Shown here: positions 9,815-19,625 of the stretch, piece after piece
Layout: each line of letters starts with the position of its first letter
Position numbering within the stretch: position 1 is the stretch's first letter
Origin: Nothophaeocryptopus gaeumannii
Taxonomy: Eukaryota > Ascomycota > Dothideomycetes > Mycosphaerellales > Mycosphaerellaceae
Length of the DNA stretch: 64,000 bases
Assembly (NCBI GenBank): GCA_031771865.1
Contig: JASISA010000009.1
Coordinates: 1,302,001-1,366,000, forward strand
Direction: 5' to 3'
Program-made: the position numbers and the translations under genes
The notes under the pieces: model-generated
Told to the model about the DNA's origin: nothing
Seen by the model: only the letters and a program-made list of their open reading frames with translations
The model's database searches: none

Positions 9815-10580
9815 ACATTGAAGCTGAGATGAACTTGATCGAGGTGAAGACGTAGTTCGCGGAATACGGCGCTTGATCCAGTATCATATGCGTTGTTGGG
9901 AAGGTTGATAGGACAGATTGAAGCTTTCTCTGCGCTGCAGTCAGGTCGTTGCTACCGCAGTCGGTGATGTATGCCCAGCGAGTATATGATCCCCGTACTT
10001 CAAGGCTTGCCCGTAGACAAAGTCGTGACGGTTGCTAGTATTGGTGGTGCTGTAGTCCTTGGCACCGCAGGTGACACATTCTCAGCCAGTTCCATTTGAG
10101 AAAGCTGTACCATCGACCTTGGCCGCAGCTGCTTCTTCATCGGGATAGATGCTGGTTAATTCGAAAACATCGAGTCCAACAGTTCGTCCCAGCACTGGCA
10201 CCGACAGACATGCCCAGCTCTGGCAAGGCCATGCTCTCACCACTGGAAATATTTGAGATCTGCGCCACAGAGTCCCCTGCATCCGACCCTGTGAAGTTGA
10301 TATTTGCTCAGAGCAGAGCGTTAACACAACATTGTGAAGGTCAAGCGCCTCATCTTTCGTCGACTCAACAGACTTTCACGACTGTTAAATCTTAGTCACG
10401 AAGCGTCTGTCATGGCCCTCAGCATCGCCGATGGAAAGCGATATTGTCCGTGAAATGTCGAAGTGATGGGAGCCGGAAAAGGTAGCTTGGTGCAAACTTG
10501 TTGATGCCTCAAAATCGTAGGACTCTTTCTTCCTGTGGTGAATGTACGCCGAGTTCTTAAGACGCTTGACTGCTTGCACC
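9815..10580 (-). pseudogene. Decayed relic, possibly of a secreted protein
   Basis: Minus-strand coding-like pieces lie in changing frames. 10580–10385 encodes FEASTSLHQATFSGSHHFD. About 10320–10085 encodes VFELTSIYPDEEAAAAKVDG in one frame and INFTGSDAGDSVAQISNISS in another. 9971–9815 encodes ITDCGSNDLTAAQRKLQSVL and ends YSANYVFTSIKFISASM before a stop. The frames do not connect through obvious introns. The N-glycosylation-like NFT/NIS motifs, the cysteine pair and the beta-rich tail suggest an extracellular carbohydrate-active enzyme, but that is a guess. No start codon with a signal peptide was found. Confidence 0.3.
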
Positions 10581-11295
10581 TAATCAGCCGTCTATCCATT
10601 TCAGCAACAATTGCATGGATCCTCCAGTGGTAGAGCCCTGTGCCCATTCTGCATGAAGTCAGCTTCGGTCTCTGCAGTTGTTTGAATTGTAACGACCTAT
10701 GATGCTCGTTGAGGCGGGTCTCTAGGCGCCGCGACACGGCAGGCCCCAGATGTCATGATGAAGTTACCACCCCTCGACAGTTGAGAATTTTGGAGACTGA
10801 CCTGTTGAGTAAGATCGCATGCGTTCATGGCATTGGAGCTTCTTGAAGATTAAGGAACATGGAAAGGCATTGAGTTTGATGAGACAATACCAATCTCGTG
10901 CCCAGACGCCGGAAAACTTATCCCACACGGCGTAGCCTTAGTGGATTCATGTGAGTGGGGCCGTACTTAGTCAGCCTATCACTTCATTCCCCGTGCAAAT
11001 TCTCAAACTCTTGAGGCAATCATAGCGAAAACAAGCCATGGACACTTGAGGACGGCAAAGCTTTTGAGCTTTCATAGCATTTTCTGGGGCCAAGAGGAAT
11101 CCTCTGGTCGGGTAAGACACAGAATCGTTTCCTGCATAATACACGCATTCATGCCCCCGCCCCTCGGCCGTCACTGCCCGAAATCTCCGCTCCACTCCCT
11201 CAACACGCTGCGCCCTGTCCCACACACACTCTACCACAGCTCTTTACATCTGACTCGCATACCCTCGCTTTGAAACCGAGCGTCTTTCCAGCACA
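10581..11295. other. Intergenic, upstream of the SDR gene
   Basis: No supported gene. The pyrimidine-rich stretch just before 11296 is probably the leader and core promoter of the SDR gene. Confidence 0.45.
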
Positions 11296-12109
11296 ATGCC
11301 CGTCGACAACGAGATTTCAGGCCGACTAGCACTGGTCACAGGCGCATCAGGCGGCATCGGAGCAGCATGTGCACGAGATCTCCTCGCCCACGGAGCTTCC
11401 CTAGCCGTCAGTTACTCTTCAAACAAGGGCGCTGTAGACCAATTGATCTCAGAACTTGCTCCGCTGGCCAATGGGAAGAAAATTACTTCCCATCAAGCCG
11501 ATATGGCGTCAGATTACGATCTGAAACGTCTCTTCGATGAGATTAAGTCGGAACATGGTCAAGGCCCGGACATCTTAATAGCCAACGCAGGCTATGGGAA
11601 ACGCACCTCCGATATCTTAGATATCGATATCGAGGAATGGGACTACACGATCAACGTCAATCTTCGCGCCAGCTTTATCCTTACCAAGCTGGCAGTCGCG
11701 CATATGATTGAGAAGAACTGGGGACGTATCATCTACATTTCAAGTATCGCGGCAGGGGGAACTTCGATAAACGGGTGTCATTACTCGGCTTCGAAGGCTG
11801 GTGTGCAGGGATTGTCGAAGAATTTGGCGATTAAGCTTGCCAAGAATGGTATTACATGTAATGATGTGGCGCCGGCTATGATCACGGGGACGGGAATGAT
11901 CCCTGATGAGGAGTTTTTGAAGGGAACGCCGGGGGATGTGAAGAATATACGTGAGTGAGACCGATCTCAGAAACGGCTCAGTGACTGACATCGGAACAGC
12001 TGTGGGCCGAGCTGGCTCGACGCAGGAATGCGCGAATGTGGTGACGATGCTGTGCAAGACTGGGTATATGACAGGGCAAAGCATATTGATATCGGGAGGT
12101 TTGAAGTAG
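11296..12109 (+). CDS. Short-chain dehydrogenase/reductase, FabG-like
   Basis: This is an NAD(P)H-dependent oxidoreductase resembling 3-oxoacyl-[acyl carrier protein] reductases. Exon 1 is 11296–11950, intron 11951–11999 (49 nt, GTGAGT donor, GACTGAC branch, AACAG acceptor) and exon 2 12000–12109. The sum is 765 nt, or 254 residues. The Rossmann motif TGASGGIG is near residues 15–22 and NAG (IANAGYG) near 97–103. The catalytic Ser is in IYISSIAAGG and the Tyr-Lys pair in YSASKAG. The spliced C-terminus GYMTGQSILISGGLK is the usual SDR end. The gene is convergent with the sugar transporter, with 80 bp between stops. Substrate is unknown; a sugar or polyol is conceivable from the neighbour but unproven. 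Confidence 0.9.
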
Positions 12110-12189
12110 TAGACACCGGTCAGCCCACCAATAGGATCAGAAGCGCTACTATTGTTTGGTGGCGAAACAGTACGCCTCAGCGAGGGAGA

Positions 12190-13921
12190 TCATACCGACT
12201 GCTTCTCGACATGTTCCGGATCTTCATGCTTTTCCATTCCGTTCTCACTCGTCTGATGCATGTCGTGAACCACATCTGGCTCCGCGCGATACAACGCTGC
12301 CTCATCTTCATCCCCAAAGATCTTCCCAACTTGCTCAAGACTCAGTCCTTTAGTTTCGGGCAGCACAAACCAAAGGATCACGAAGCCGACGGCAGAGATG
12401 CAGATAAAGACAAGGAAGAACCTGTATCCGATGTTTGCAAAGGCGATAGGCGTGACTTCGAGATACACCAGATCAGCCAGTGCAAGAACCGCGTTCGTAA
12501 TGCTGACGCCCATGTGACGGATATGGTTCGGAAAGCTGGTGGTCCATTAGCATTCGTTCGACGCACAAGCTCTTCCGCATGTTCTCACGCTTCAGCATAG
12601 AAGACATTGCCGCCGACATCCACGCCAAGGTTGTAGCACACGTTGAACATGTACAATGCTGCGACTCCGAGCTTGGCAAGGCTCAGGCGACTGGGATTGG
12701 CCGTGAAGGTTGCTGTGGCGGCTGCTTCGATGCAGAGACAGAGGCAGCATCCGCCGATGCCAATGAGCAGAAGAGGTCTCCTGCCGACACCTGCAATGTT
12801 GTGAGTAAATGCTGCTTCTTCGAACCGGGAAGTTGAGAGGGAACTCACGGTCCATCAGCAGCGCGCCGAGCAGACAAAACGGAGGAGCAAGAGCAACCCA
12901 GCCAAGTTGAAAGTCGATCGTCTTAATGGTATCATGTCCGAGACCGCGATAAAAAAGTTGGCCCGTAATTGTTGATCACCAGGACAGCTGTAGATTGACC
13001 GACAAAGCAATAGAACATGCAGATGAGGGTCCGTTTGCGGTATGATGGCTTCCGAAACATAGAAATCCAGGACGTTTCCAATGTCACATCGATCGCAATC
13101 TGTTTCTTGATCTCCTGGAACTCGTGATGTGCCCAGTCGTCGTTCCCTTTGATTGTGTGAAGCTTGTAGATGATCTTTTCTGCCTCTTCTGTGCGGCCCT
13201 GCAGCATGAGCCATCGCGGACTTTCAGGAGAGACTAGCATGACAACAATCATCAGCAGTGGGAAGAAGAGATAGATGCCGAGCGGACCACGCCAGACTGC
13301 CATCGGCTCGCTGGCTTCGAGCCAAGCTCGGCCCATGGCCGCAGCGAGGAAATATCCGAGACCAATATGCACTCCATTGAGACCTGTGTAGAAGCCACGT
13401 AGATCAGGCGGGGCCAATTCGGCGGTATAGACCGGCGTGAGAATGAGGAAACCCCAAGCGCTCATGCCGGTGAACCAACGGCCTGCGAGGAACATGCTGA
13501 TGTTGCGTGAGCCGCAGAGCAGCGCACCGCCCAACAGCCCTACGAGCGCATTGTAATAGACTGTGTTCTTGCGTCCGATCTTCTCGAGGAGATAGCATGT
13601 GATCCATGTATTGACGAATGCCCCAGCCTGAAATAGACCATTGGTAGTCCCTGTGATGGTTTCTTGGCTTTGCGTTGCTTGGCCCTGTGCATCTACTAGG
13701 CCCATGTACTGGAGAAACGCGGGAGAGCCCAAGGTAGTGCTGATGATGGACGCTGGGTACCCGAAGCAGAGTTGACCATAGCTGATGAAGTAGGTGACCT
13801 TCACAGATCAGAAATCTGCTCTTGTACCTGCGAGTGCTCCACTTACCCAGAAGTTACGCCAATTGAATTGTCGTTCGCTGGTGTGGGTCCTTGTTACAGA
13901 TCGGAACAACGCAGAGGACAT
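12190..13921 (-). CDS. MFS sugar transporter, carrying a single-base frameshift
   Basis: A 12-helix sugar/H+ symporter of the fungal hexose/lactose-permease type, in the plasma membrane. Exons are 13921–13847, 13798–12849, 12790–12589 and 12535–12190. Introns of 48, 58 and 53 nt have good GT–AG signals. Hallmarks are GRKNTVYYN, VSPESPRWLMLQGR, MDRVGRRPLLLIG and LPETKGLSLEQVGKIF. Exon 2 does not stay open: at a run of six A on the plus strand (12951–12956), the frame passes from VLVINNYGPTF into a stop after nine codons. Reading five A instead gives an uninterrupted continuation (YRGLGHDTIKTIDFQLGW) and a total of 523 residues. The exon sum is 1573 nt, one over a multiple of three, consistent with one extra base. 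It is either a recent pseudogene or a homopolymer sequencing error. Confidence 0.85.
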
Positions 13922-15060
13922 TTTAACGTGAGTCGTAGGAAGTCTCACTTCAAAGAGCGACTTATAGGCAAACCACTCTCTTACTTACTTCACGGTGAGC
14001 AAGCAACAATATATAGACTATACCCATTAGCGATGCTCCCCTCGAAGGAAGTGTTGGAGACGTGTCTGCATATCCTCGGGTTGCACTTGGAAGGAATATC
14101 AGTGGACTCCTGAGTTATTGCCGACTGCAGACGTTGCAGCTGACGGCTCAAGTGCGCTCAGCGCGCATCAGTGACTGGCCGATGAAGCAGAAAGAATTCC
14201 CCTTCAATGATACTCGGCACCAGAACGCCACAGAGGATGGCTTCCACGTGTGGGTGAAGGTTGTGGGGGAGGGCGATCGTTGGCGCGTGCCTTTGAGGGC
14301 GCCAGACGGGTACCGGGCCCGACTTGCAAACAACTCCTGCGCACATTGCTACACCCGTGTCAGTGGCTCTTGCGATTCGTTGTGCGTTGGTCTCCTGGTT
14401 TGCACTGCAGGAGTGCCGTGAGGAGGCGGCGTGCGGAGGCGAATCCTGATGCGACCTGGGACAGATCCCTCAATGGCCACAACATGGATGCTGCATGTCT
14501 GGGCGCAGCTCCGAACATTTGCACATAGCCTGTAACGGACAGTCAAGAGATGCTCTGCCATTACACGGACAAGTCGCGTCCCACTGCTGATCGGTCACAC
14601 ATAGAGTGAGCGCGATATGGTCCAGTAGCCCTCTCTGTATCTGGCGGAGAGACGGAGATAGTCCACTTCCGGGTACAGCCCACAGCGTTTGCCTCCCTTG
14701 CAAGAAGCCGAACACTGCATTTACGTCCACGTCTTCTTCTCTCGCCGTCTGGCCCAGTCATCTTCGAGGACTGGCCATTCCTTCGTGTTTGAGGCAAGTG
14801 TGTCTTTGCGATAATCAACAGCGATAGGGCCTGGCAGTAAGACGGCATTCGCCGATGTTGGACGACGGTGTTGGCGTAGCATGATTTCTATGTGATGGAG
14901 TATGTAGAGCAGAAACAGACGCGACCGACGGCCGTGAACGCGTTGTGGGGCGCATGGGCCGAATTGCTTGGCTAACCTTATCGAGCAAACTAGACATCAC
15001 CTCTCCAGACACCAACAATTCAACAAACAACCTTGCCATTTTGCTGCACACGTCTTGGAG
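13922..15060. other. Divergent intergenic region between transporter and SKI2
   Basis: About 1.1 kb lie between divergent starts. Several open frames of 60–120 codons overlap one another and have no family-like sequence. The SKI2 frame is open upstream of its first ATG to about 14968, without another ATG. Confidence 0.5.
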
Positions 15061-18000
15061 ATGGGCGAGCAGTTATCGGCTGCCCTTGATGGCATGTCAC
15101 TGTCTACAAAGCAGCTCGATGAAAACATTGATGACTTGTTGGACCAAATTAAGCCACGCATGAAAATAAGGCCGTCACCAGATGAGATCAAGTCTGATCT
15201 AGAGAAAGAGTTCCTGAAACCGTCAGCATCCTTCAACCCAGAATGGCTCGACAGATTACAGCAGCGGTGGGATGCTCCGATCAACTACGATGAGCTCTTT
15301 ACCCTCGGACCCACGCAGACCAGGACCATCATCCGATTCACCAGAGAGGGACTGGAAGGCCGAGTTACCGGCTACAAGGAGGTCACCGTACCCGCGAACA
15401 GTGCCACCGCCAAGAACTCGACATCTCTTCTACGAAAGCCAGCTAACCGAGCAGACTTTGTCCGGGGTGCTGCAGGTTACTATCCGTTCGCCCCTGGTGG
15501 ACTGGACGCAGTCGAAGCCACTGCTGCATACGAAGATGAGCTGCTTCAGCAACAGCAGCCAAATGGTGCTAAAGTCAACAAACTGGACAAGGTTATCAAT
15601 TTCGCTGCAGAAGACGGTCTTCTGGAAGCGCCGCCGGGCTTCAACCGTGGACTCCGTGCTGCCGAAACGCCCAAGCAGGACGATGAAAGCGCAAAGGAAG
15701 TCGAGCAGGTACTGGAAGAGCAGTCAAATGTGCCCGAAGCTCTGTCAAATGGAGTTGTTCTGCCGAAAGACGATGCAGCTGCCGAGCAGGAAGACGGCGA
15801 TGACAGCGAGGAGCTGGATGCTCTTCTTCCTGTCGAGTTTCCTGCGCTCGCCGCTCACGGACCATTGGCAATAGCAAGGAATAAGCAAGGTGGGCGAGGG
15901 TGGGCTCACATGGTGGATGTCAATCGGGACATCACGAACTTCCATGAACTTGTACCAGAGATGGCTAGAGAGTGGCCGTTCGAACTCGACACGTTCCAAA
16001 AGGAGGCAGTATATCACTTGGAAAACGGCGACTCGGTATTCGTCGCAGCGCATACCTCGGCTGGAAAGACTGTGGTTGCGGAGTACGCAATAGCGCTGGC
16101 TGCTAAACACATGACCAAAGCCATCTACACTTCACCCATCAAAGCACTCAGCAATCAAAAGTTCAGAGACTTCAGAACTACCTTCGACGATGTCGGAATT
16201 CTCACTGGTGACGTCCAGATCCGACCCGAAGCCAGCTGCCTGATCATGACTACGGAGATTCTTCGAAGCATGCTCTACCGCGGAGCTGATCTGATTCGCG
16301 ACGTGGAATTTGTTATCTTCGATGAGGTACACTATGTCAATGACCTCGAGCGTGGCGTAGTATGGGAAGAAGTCATCATCATGCTGCCTGGGCATGTCAC
16401 ACTGATCTTACTGTCTGCTACAGTGCCTAACACATACGAATTCGCCTCATGGGTTGGTCGCACCAAGAAGAAAGACATCTACGTCATTTCGACTCCTAAG
16501 CGACCAGTACCACTTGAGCACTATCTGTGGGCAGATAAGAAGATGTTCAAGATAGTTGATTCAAACAAAAACTTCATCGAAAAAGGATGGAAGGATGCCA
16601 ACGACGCCATGAGTGGGCGAGACAAAATTATTGCAGCGGAGCAGAAGGCCAAGGAAAAGGAAGAAGCTGCAGTCGCCGCGGGACGTGGCGGTAGAGGTGG
16701 TCGCGGTGGTCAAGGACAACGAGGCGGTCCGCAGCAAAGAGGTGGCGGCAACCAACGCGGCGGTCTACAACAGCGAGGTAGAGGCCAGCCCGCAACTCGC
16801 GGCCAAGGAAACATTGCACGGACTGGTCGTGGAGGTGGCAGAACAACCGCAGCCCAAGATCGTAATATATGGGTTCACCTTGTTCAGCATCTGCGGAAAG
16901 AGGAGCTTCTACCGTGCTGCATTTTCGTCTTCTCGAAGAAACGATGCGAGGAGAACGCCGACGCTCTTTCAAATCTTGACTACTGCACAGCTACAGAGAA
17001 GAGCGCCATCCACATGATTCTGGAGAAGTCGCTCGCTCGTCTCAAGCCCGATGATCGCCAACTGCCACAGATCCGACGCCTCCGTGAGTTGCTTAGCAGA
17101 GGCATCGCGGTACATCATGGTGGTCTGCTTCCGATTGTCAAAGAGTGTGTCGAGATCTTGTTTGCCAAAACACTCGTCAAGGTCCTCTTCGCCACTGAGA
17201 CCTTCGCCATGGGTCTCAACTTGCCGACTAGAACCGTTGTCTTCTCTGGCTTCCGGAAGTACGACAACAAGCAGTTCAGAGATCTTCTTCCTGGCGAGTA
17301 CACGCAGATGGCTGGTAGAGCTGGACGACGAGGTCTAGATTCTGTTGGGTCTGTCATCCTGGTCACACCTGGAGCGGACGAAGCTCCGCCCGCGGCCCGC
17401 TTGAGACAGATGATGCTTGGTGATCCAACCAAGCTTCGATCACAATTCCGACTCACGTACAACATGATTCTCAACTTGTTGAGAGTGGAAGCTTTAAAGA
17501 TTGAGGAGATGATCAAGCGATCCTTCTCCGAGAACGCCACCCAGGCGCTTCTGCCGGAGCACGAGAAACAGATCAAAGTCTCCGAGGCTGACCTTGCAAA
17601 AGTGGTTCGGCAACCCTGCGATATCTGCGACAAGGATATTGACATCTGTCACGACTCTAGCGTGGATTATCAGAGACTCACGGGCAATCTGCACCTCATG
17701 ATGCTGTCTACGCCGGTTGGTCGTCGTATGTTCCAGCCGAAACGTATCGTTGTCTTCCGAGGAAAGAACAATGTCAGGACGGCCGGCGTCCTGCTTCGCG
17801 AGGGCGCGAGCAAAGGTTCGCCACCTACAGTGCAGGTTTTGGAAGTGCTACACAATCAGAACGAGACCAAACGTCAGGACGCGGACTTCTTTCCCTTTCT
17901 GCCTCGCTTCCGCCGGCGCTTTACACCACTGCCACAGTCTGCTGGGAAGATGCAGCTGCGGACAGTCACCGTCCCGCTCGACGACATCGAAGCCCTGACG

Positions 18001-18921
18001 GGCTCACACATTCAGATGGATCTGAGTGCCGTGTTGCAAAAGGATCAAGAGGCGCTGGCTCAGGTCAAGGAGCAGCTTCTTACGACATGCTCTTCGTGGA
18101 CTTCGTCCAGCTGGGATGAGCTGGACTATTACAAGTATCTCAAGGAGATGAACATTCGCGCTGTTCTTGACGAGCGGAGCAAAGCCGCAGCCGGGGCACA
18201 GGACCGTGAGTGCATCGACTGCCCAGATCTGCCGAAGCACTTTGCTATGGCACATGATCAATGGGTCATCCGCGACAAGATCGAGTCGATCCGACAACTC
18301 ATGTCAGACCAAAACTTGCAATTGCTGCCAGACTATCAACAGCGCATATCTGTACTGCAAGACCTTGGTTTCATCGATGAGCATTCGCGTGTTGAGCTGA
18401 AGGGCAAAGTGGCATGCGAGATCCACTCGGCTGATGAGCTCGTCTTAACTGAGCTGGTTCTGGAGAATGTGCTCGCTGATTACGAGCCCGAAGAGATTGT
18501 GGCTTTGCTGTCGTCTTTCGTGTTCCAGGAGAAGACGGACATGACACCGAACATGACGCCTGCTCTTGAGAAGGGTATGGAGACGATCGTCAAGATCTCG
18601 GAGAAGGTCAACCACTATCAGACTCTCCACCAAGTCATCCTGTCTTCCGACGACTCGAATGACTTTGTCAGCCGACCACGTTTCGGTATTGTCGAGGTCG
18701 TGTATGAATGGGCAAGGGGCATGCCTTTCTCTAGAATTACCGACTTGACAGACGTGCTCGAAGGTACCATCGTGCGCGTTATCACGAGGTTGGACGAGAC
18801 GTGTCGAGAAGTCAAGAACGCGGCGCGGATCATCGGTGACCCGACGCTGTTCACCAAGATGCAGACATGCCAGGAGCTGATCAAGAGGGATATTTGTGCT
18901 ACAGCCAGCTTGTACATGTAG
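15061..18921 (+). CDS. SKI2: Ski2 RNA helicase, cytoplasmic exosome cofactor
   Basis: This is the ATP-dependent 3'–5' RNA helicase of the Ski complex (with Ski3 and Ski8), which feeds mRNA into the cytoplasmic exosome. The first in-frame ATG is at 15061, giving 1286 residues without introns, the same size as yeast Ski2. Motif I (AAHTSAGKTVVAEYA) is near residues 328–342, DEVH near 420–423 and SAT (LLSATVPNT) shortly after. Motif VI is QMAGRAGRRG (near 755–765). The insertion or arch region and the C-terminal DSHCT domain follow, ending ATASLYM. Between the two RecA domains (about 541–600) is an RGG-rich linker not typical of the enzyme core. The neighbouring downstream importin is on the same strand but has its own promoter region. 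Confidence 0.95.
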   Translation: MGEQLSAALDGMSLSTKQLDENIDDLLDQIKPRMKIRPSPDEIKSDLEKEFLKPSASFNPEWLDRLQQRWDAPINYDELFTLGPTQTRTIIRFTREGLEGRVTGYKEVTVPANSATAKNSTSLLRKPANRADFVRGAAGYYPFAPGGLDAVEATAAYEDELLQQQQPNGAKVNKLDKVINFAAEDGLLEAPPGFNRGLRAAETPKQDDESAKEVEQVLEEQSNVPEALSNGVVLPKDDAAAEQEDGDDSEELDALLPVEFPALAAHGPLAIARNKQGGRGWAHMVDVNRDITNFHELVPEMAREWPFELDTFQKEAVYHLENGDSVFVAAHTSAGKTVVAEYAIALAAKHMTKAIYTSPIKALSNQKFRDFRTTFDDVGILTGDVQIRPEASCLIMTTEILRSMLYRGADLIRDVEFVIFDEVHYVNDLERGVVWEEVIIMLPGHVTLILLSATVPNTYEFASWVGRTKKKDIYVISTPKRPVPLEHYLWADKKMFKIVDSNKNFIEKGWKDANDAMSGRDKIIAAEQKAKEKEEAAVAAGRGGRGGRGGQGQRGGPQQRGGGNQRGGLQQRGRGQPATRGQGNIARTGRGGGRTTAAQDRNIWVHLVQHLRKEELLPCCIFVFSKKRCEENADALSNLDYCTATEKSAIHMILEKSLARLKPDDRQLPQIRRLRELLSRGIAVHHGGLLPIVKECVEILFAKTLVKVLFATETFAMGLNLPTRTVVFSGFRKYDNKQFRDLLPGEYTQMAGRAGRRGLDSVGSVILVTPGADEAPPAARLRQMMLGDPTKLRSQFRLTYNMILNLLRVEALKIEEMIKRSFSENATQALLPEHEKQIKVSEADLAKVVRQPCDICDKDIDICHDSSVDYQRLTGNLHLMMLSTPVGRRMFQPKRIVVFRGKNNVRTAGVLLREGASKGSPPTVQVLEVLHNQNETKRQDADFFPFLPRFRRRFTPLPQSAGKMQLRTVTVPLDDIEALTGSHIQMDLSAVLQKDQEALAQVKEQLLTTCSSWTSSSWDELDYYKYLKEMNIRAVLDERSKAAAGAQDRECIDCPDLPKHFAMAHDQWVIRDKIESIRQLMSDQNLQLLPDYQQRISVLQDLGFIDEHSRVELKGKVACEIHSADELVLTELVLENVLADYEPEEIVALLSSFVFQEKTDMTPNMTPALEKGMETIVKISEKVNHYQTLHQVILSSDDSNDFVSRPRFGIVEVVYEWARGMPFSRITDLTDVLEGTIVRVITRLDETCREVKNAARIIGDPTLFTKMQTCQELIKRDICATASLYM

Positions 18922-19625
18922 TGACAGGGGAGATTGGCGTGTCTCTATTCGGGAAGTCCAAGACGGAATAGGCAATTAGACATGTGTCTCCACCTAGATG
19001 GATACAGCCTGACTAGATGACAGTATTAGAAATGGGCGTCCAGCCGCAGATGTTGATGATCCTCTGATTGCACGTCAGGCCCGTCCCGCCTCACCATGTT
19101 CGTACAAGAATGAGCAAATAGGTGAGTGCCTTGTCTCCTGCAGGTCAGCCAGCGAATATCGGACCCTGGCAGTCGACGCTTCGCTCGCGTGGTCATCCCT
19201 GTTTGGAGGACCTGCGGCCGTCGTCTACCCTGTCCTGGGCTGCTTCACTTTGTTGTGGGACAGCGAGAAGTGGGCAAGACCTCCCTCCCGCAAGGCGTGT
19301 TGACTCGTAGACATCTTCACTTCACTTGCTGGACAGGAACGTAGTTTCACTTATCCACGTGCATTGTGTGAGGAGTGCCCCTGATTATTCTGCATCTGAT
19401 TTGGCTGCAAATGAGCCACCGCACGTTTCCGTCCCGAAAGTCTATATAAGGTGGCAGAATCTTGGCAAGGCGTCCATCTGTTTCTTTTCTCTACAAAGAC
19501 TATAGCAAACGCCGACAGATCAGCCATTTGCGTTGCAACACTCGCTTGGCGCGGGCGACACCAGCACAAGCTCTGGCTGACGAGAGCAAACTCGCGCCGT
19601 CACCACTGCACAGGCACAGATCACC
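18922..19625. other. Intergenic; downstream of SKI2 and importin promoter
   Basis: No gene seen. The right half carries a TATA-like element (19443–19450) about 175 bp before the importin ATG. Confidence 0.5.
19443..19450 (+). promoter_or_regulatory. TATA-like box upstream of the importin gene
   Basis: The sequence TATATAAG lies 176 bp upstream of the ATG at 19626, at a plausible distance if the leader is about 100–140 nt. It is the best TATA match I noticed near any start in the window. The transcription start is unknown. Confidence 0.4.

Noticed and set aside
14968..15060. Longer N-terminus of Ski2
   Set aside because: The extension has no ATG; the protein from 15061 already matches the family length.
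17115..17645. 176-codon antisense frame inside SKI2 (similar ones occur in ATR, PFK and the importin)
   Set aside because: These are shadows of strongly biased coding sequence with no family resemblance.
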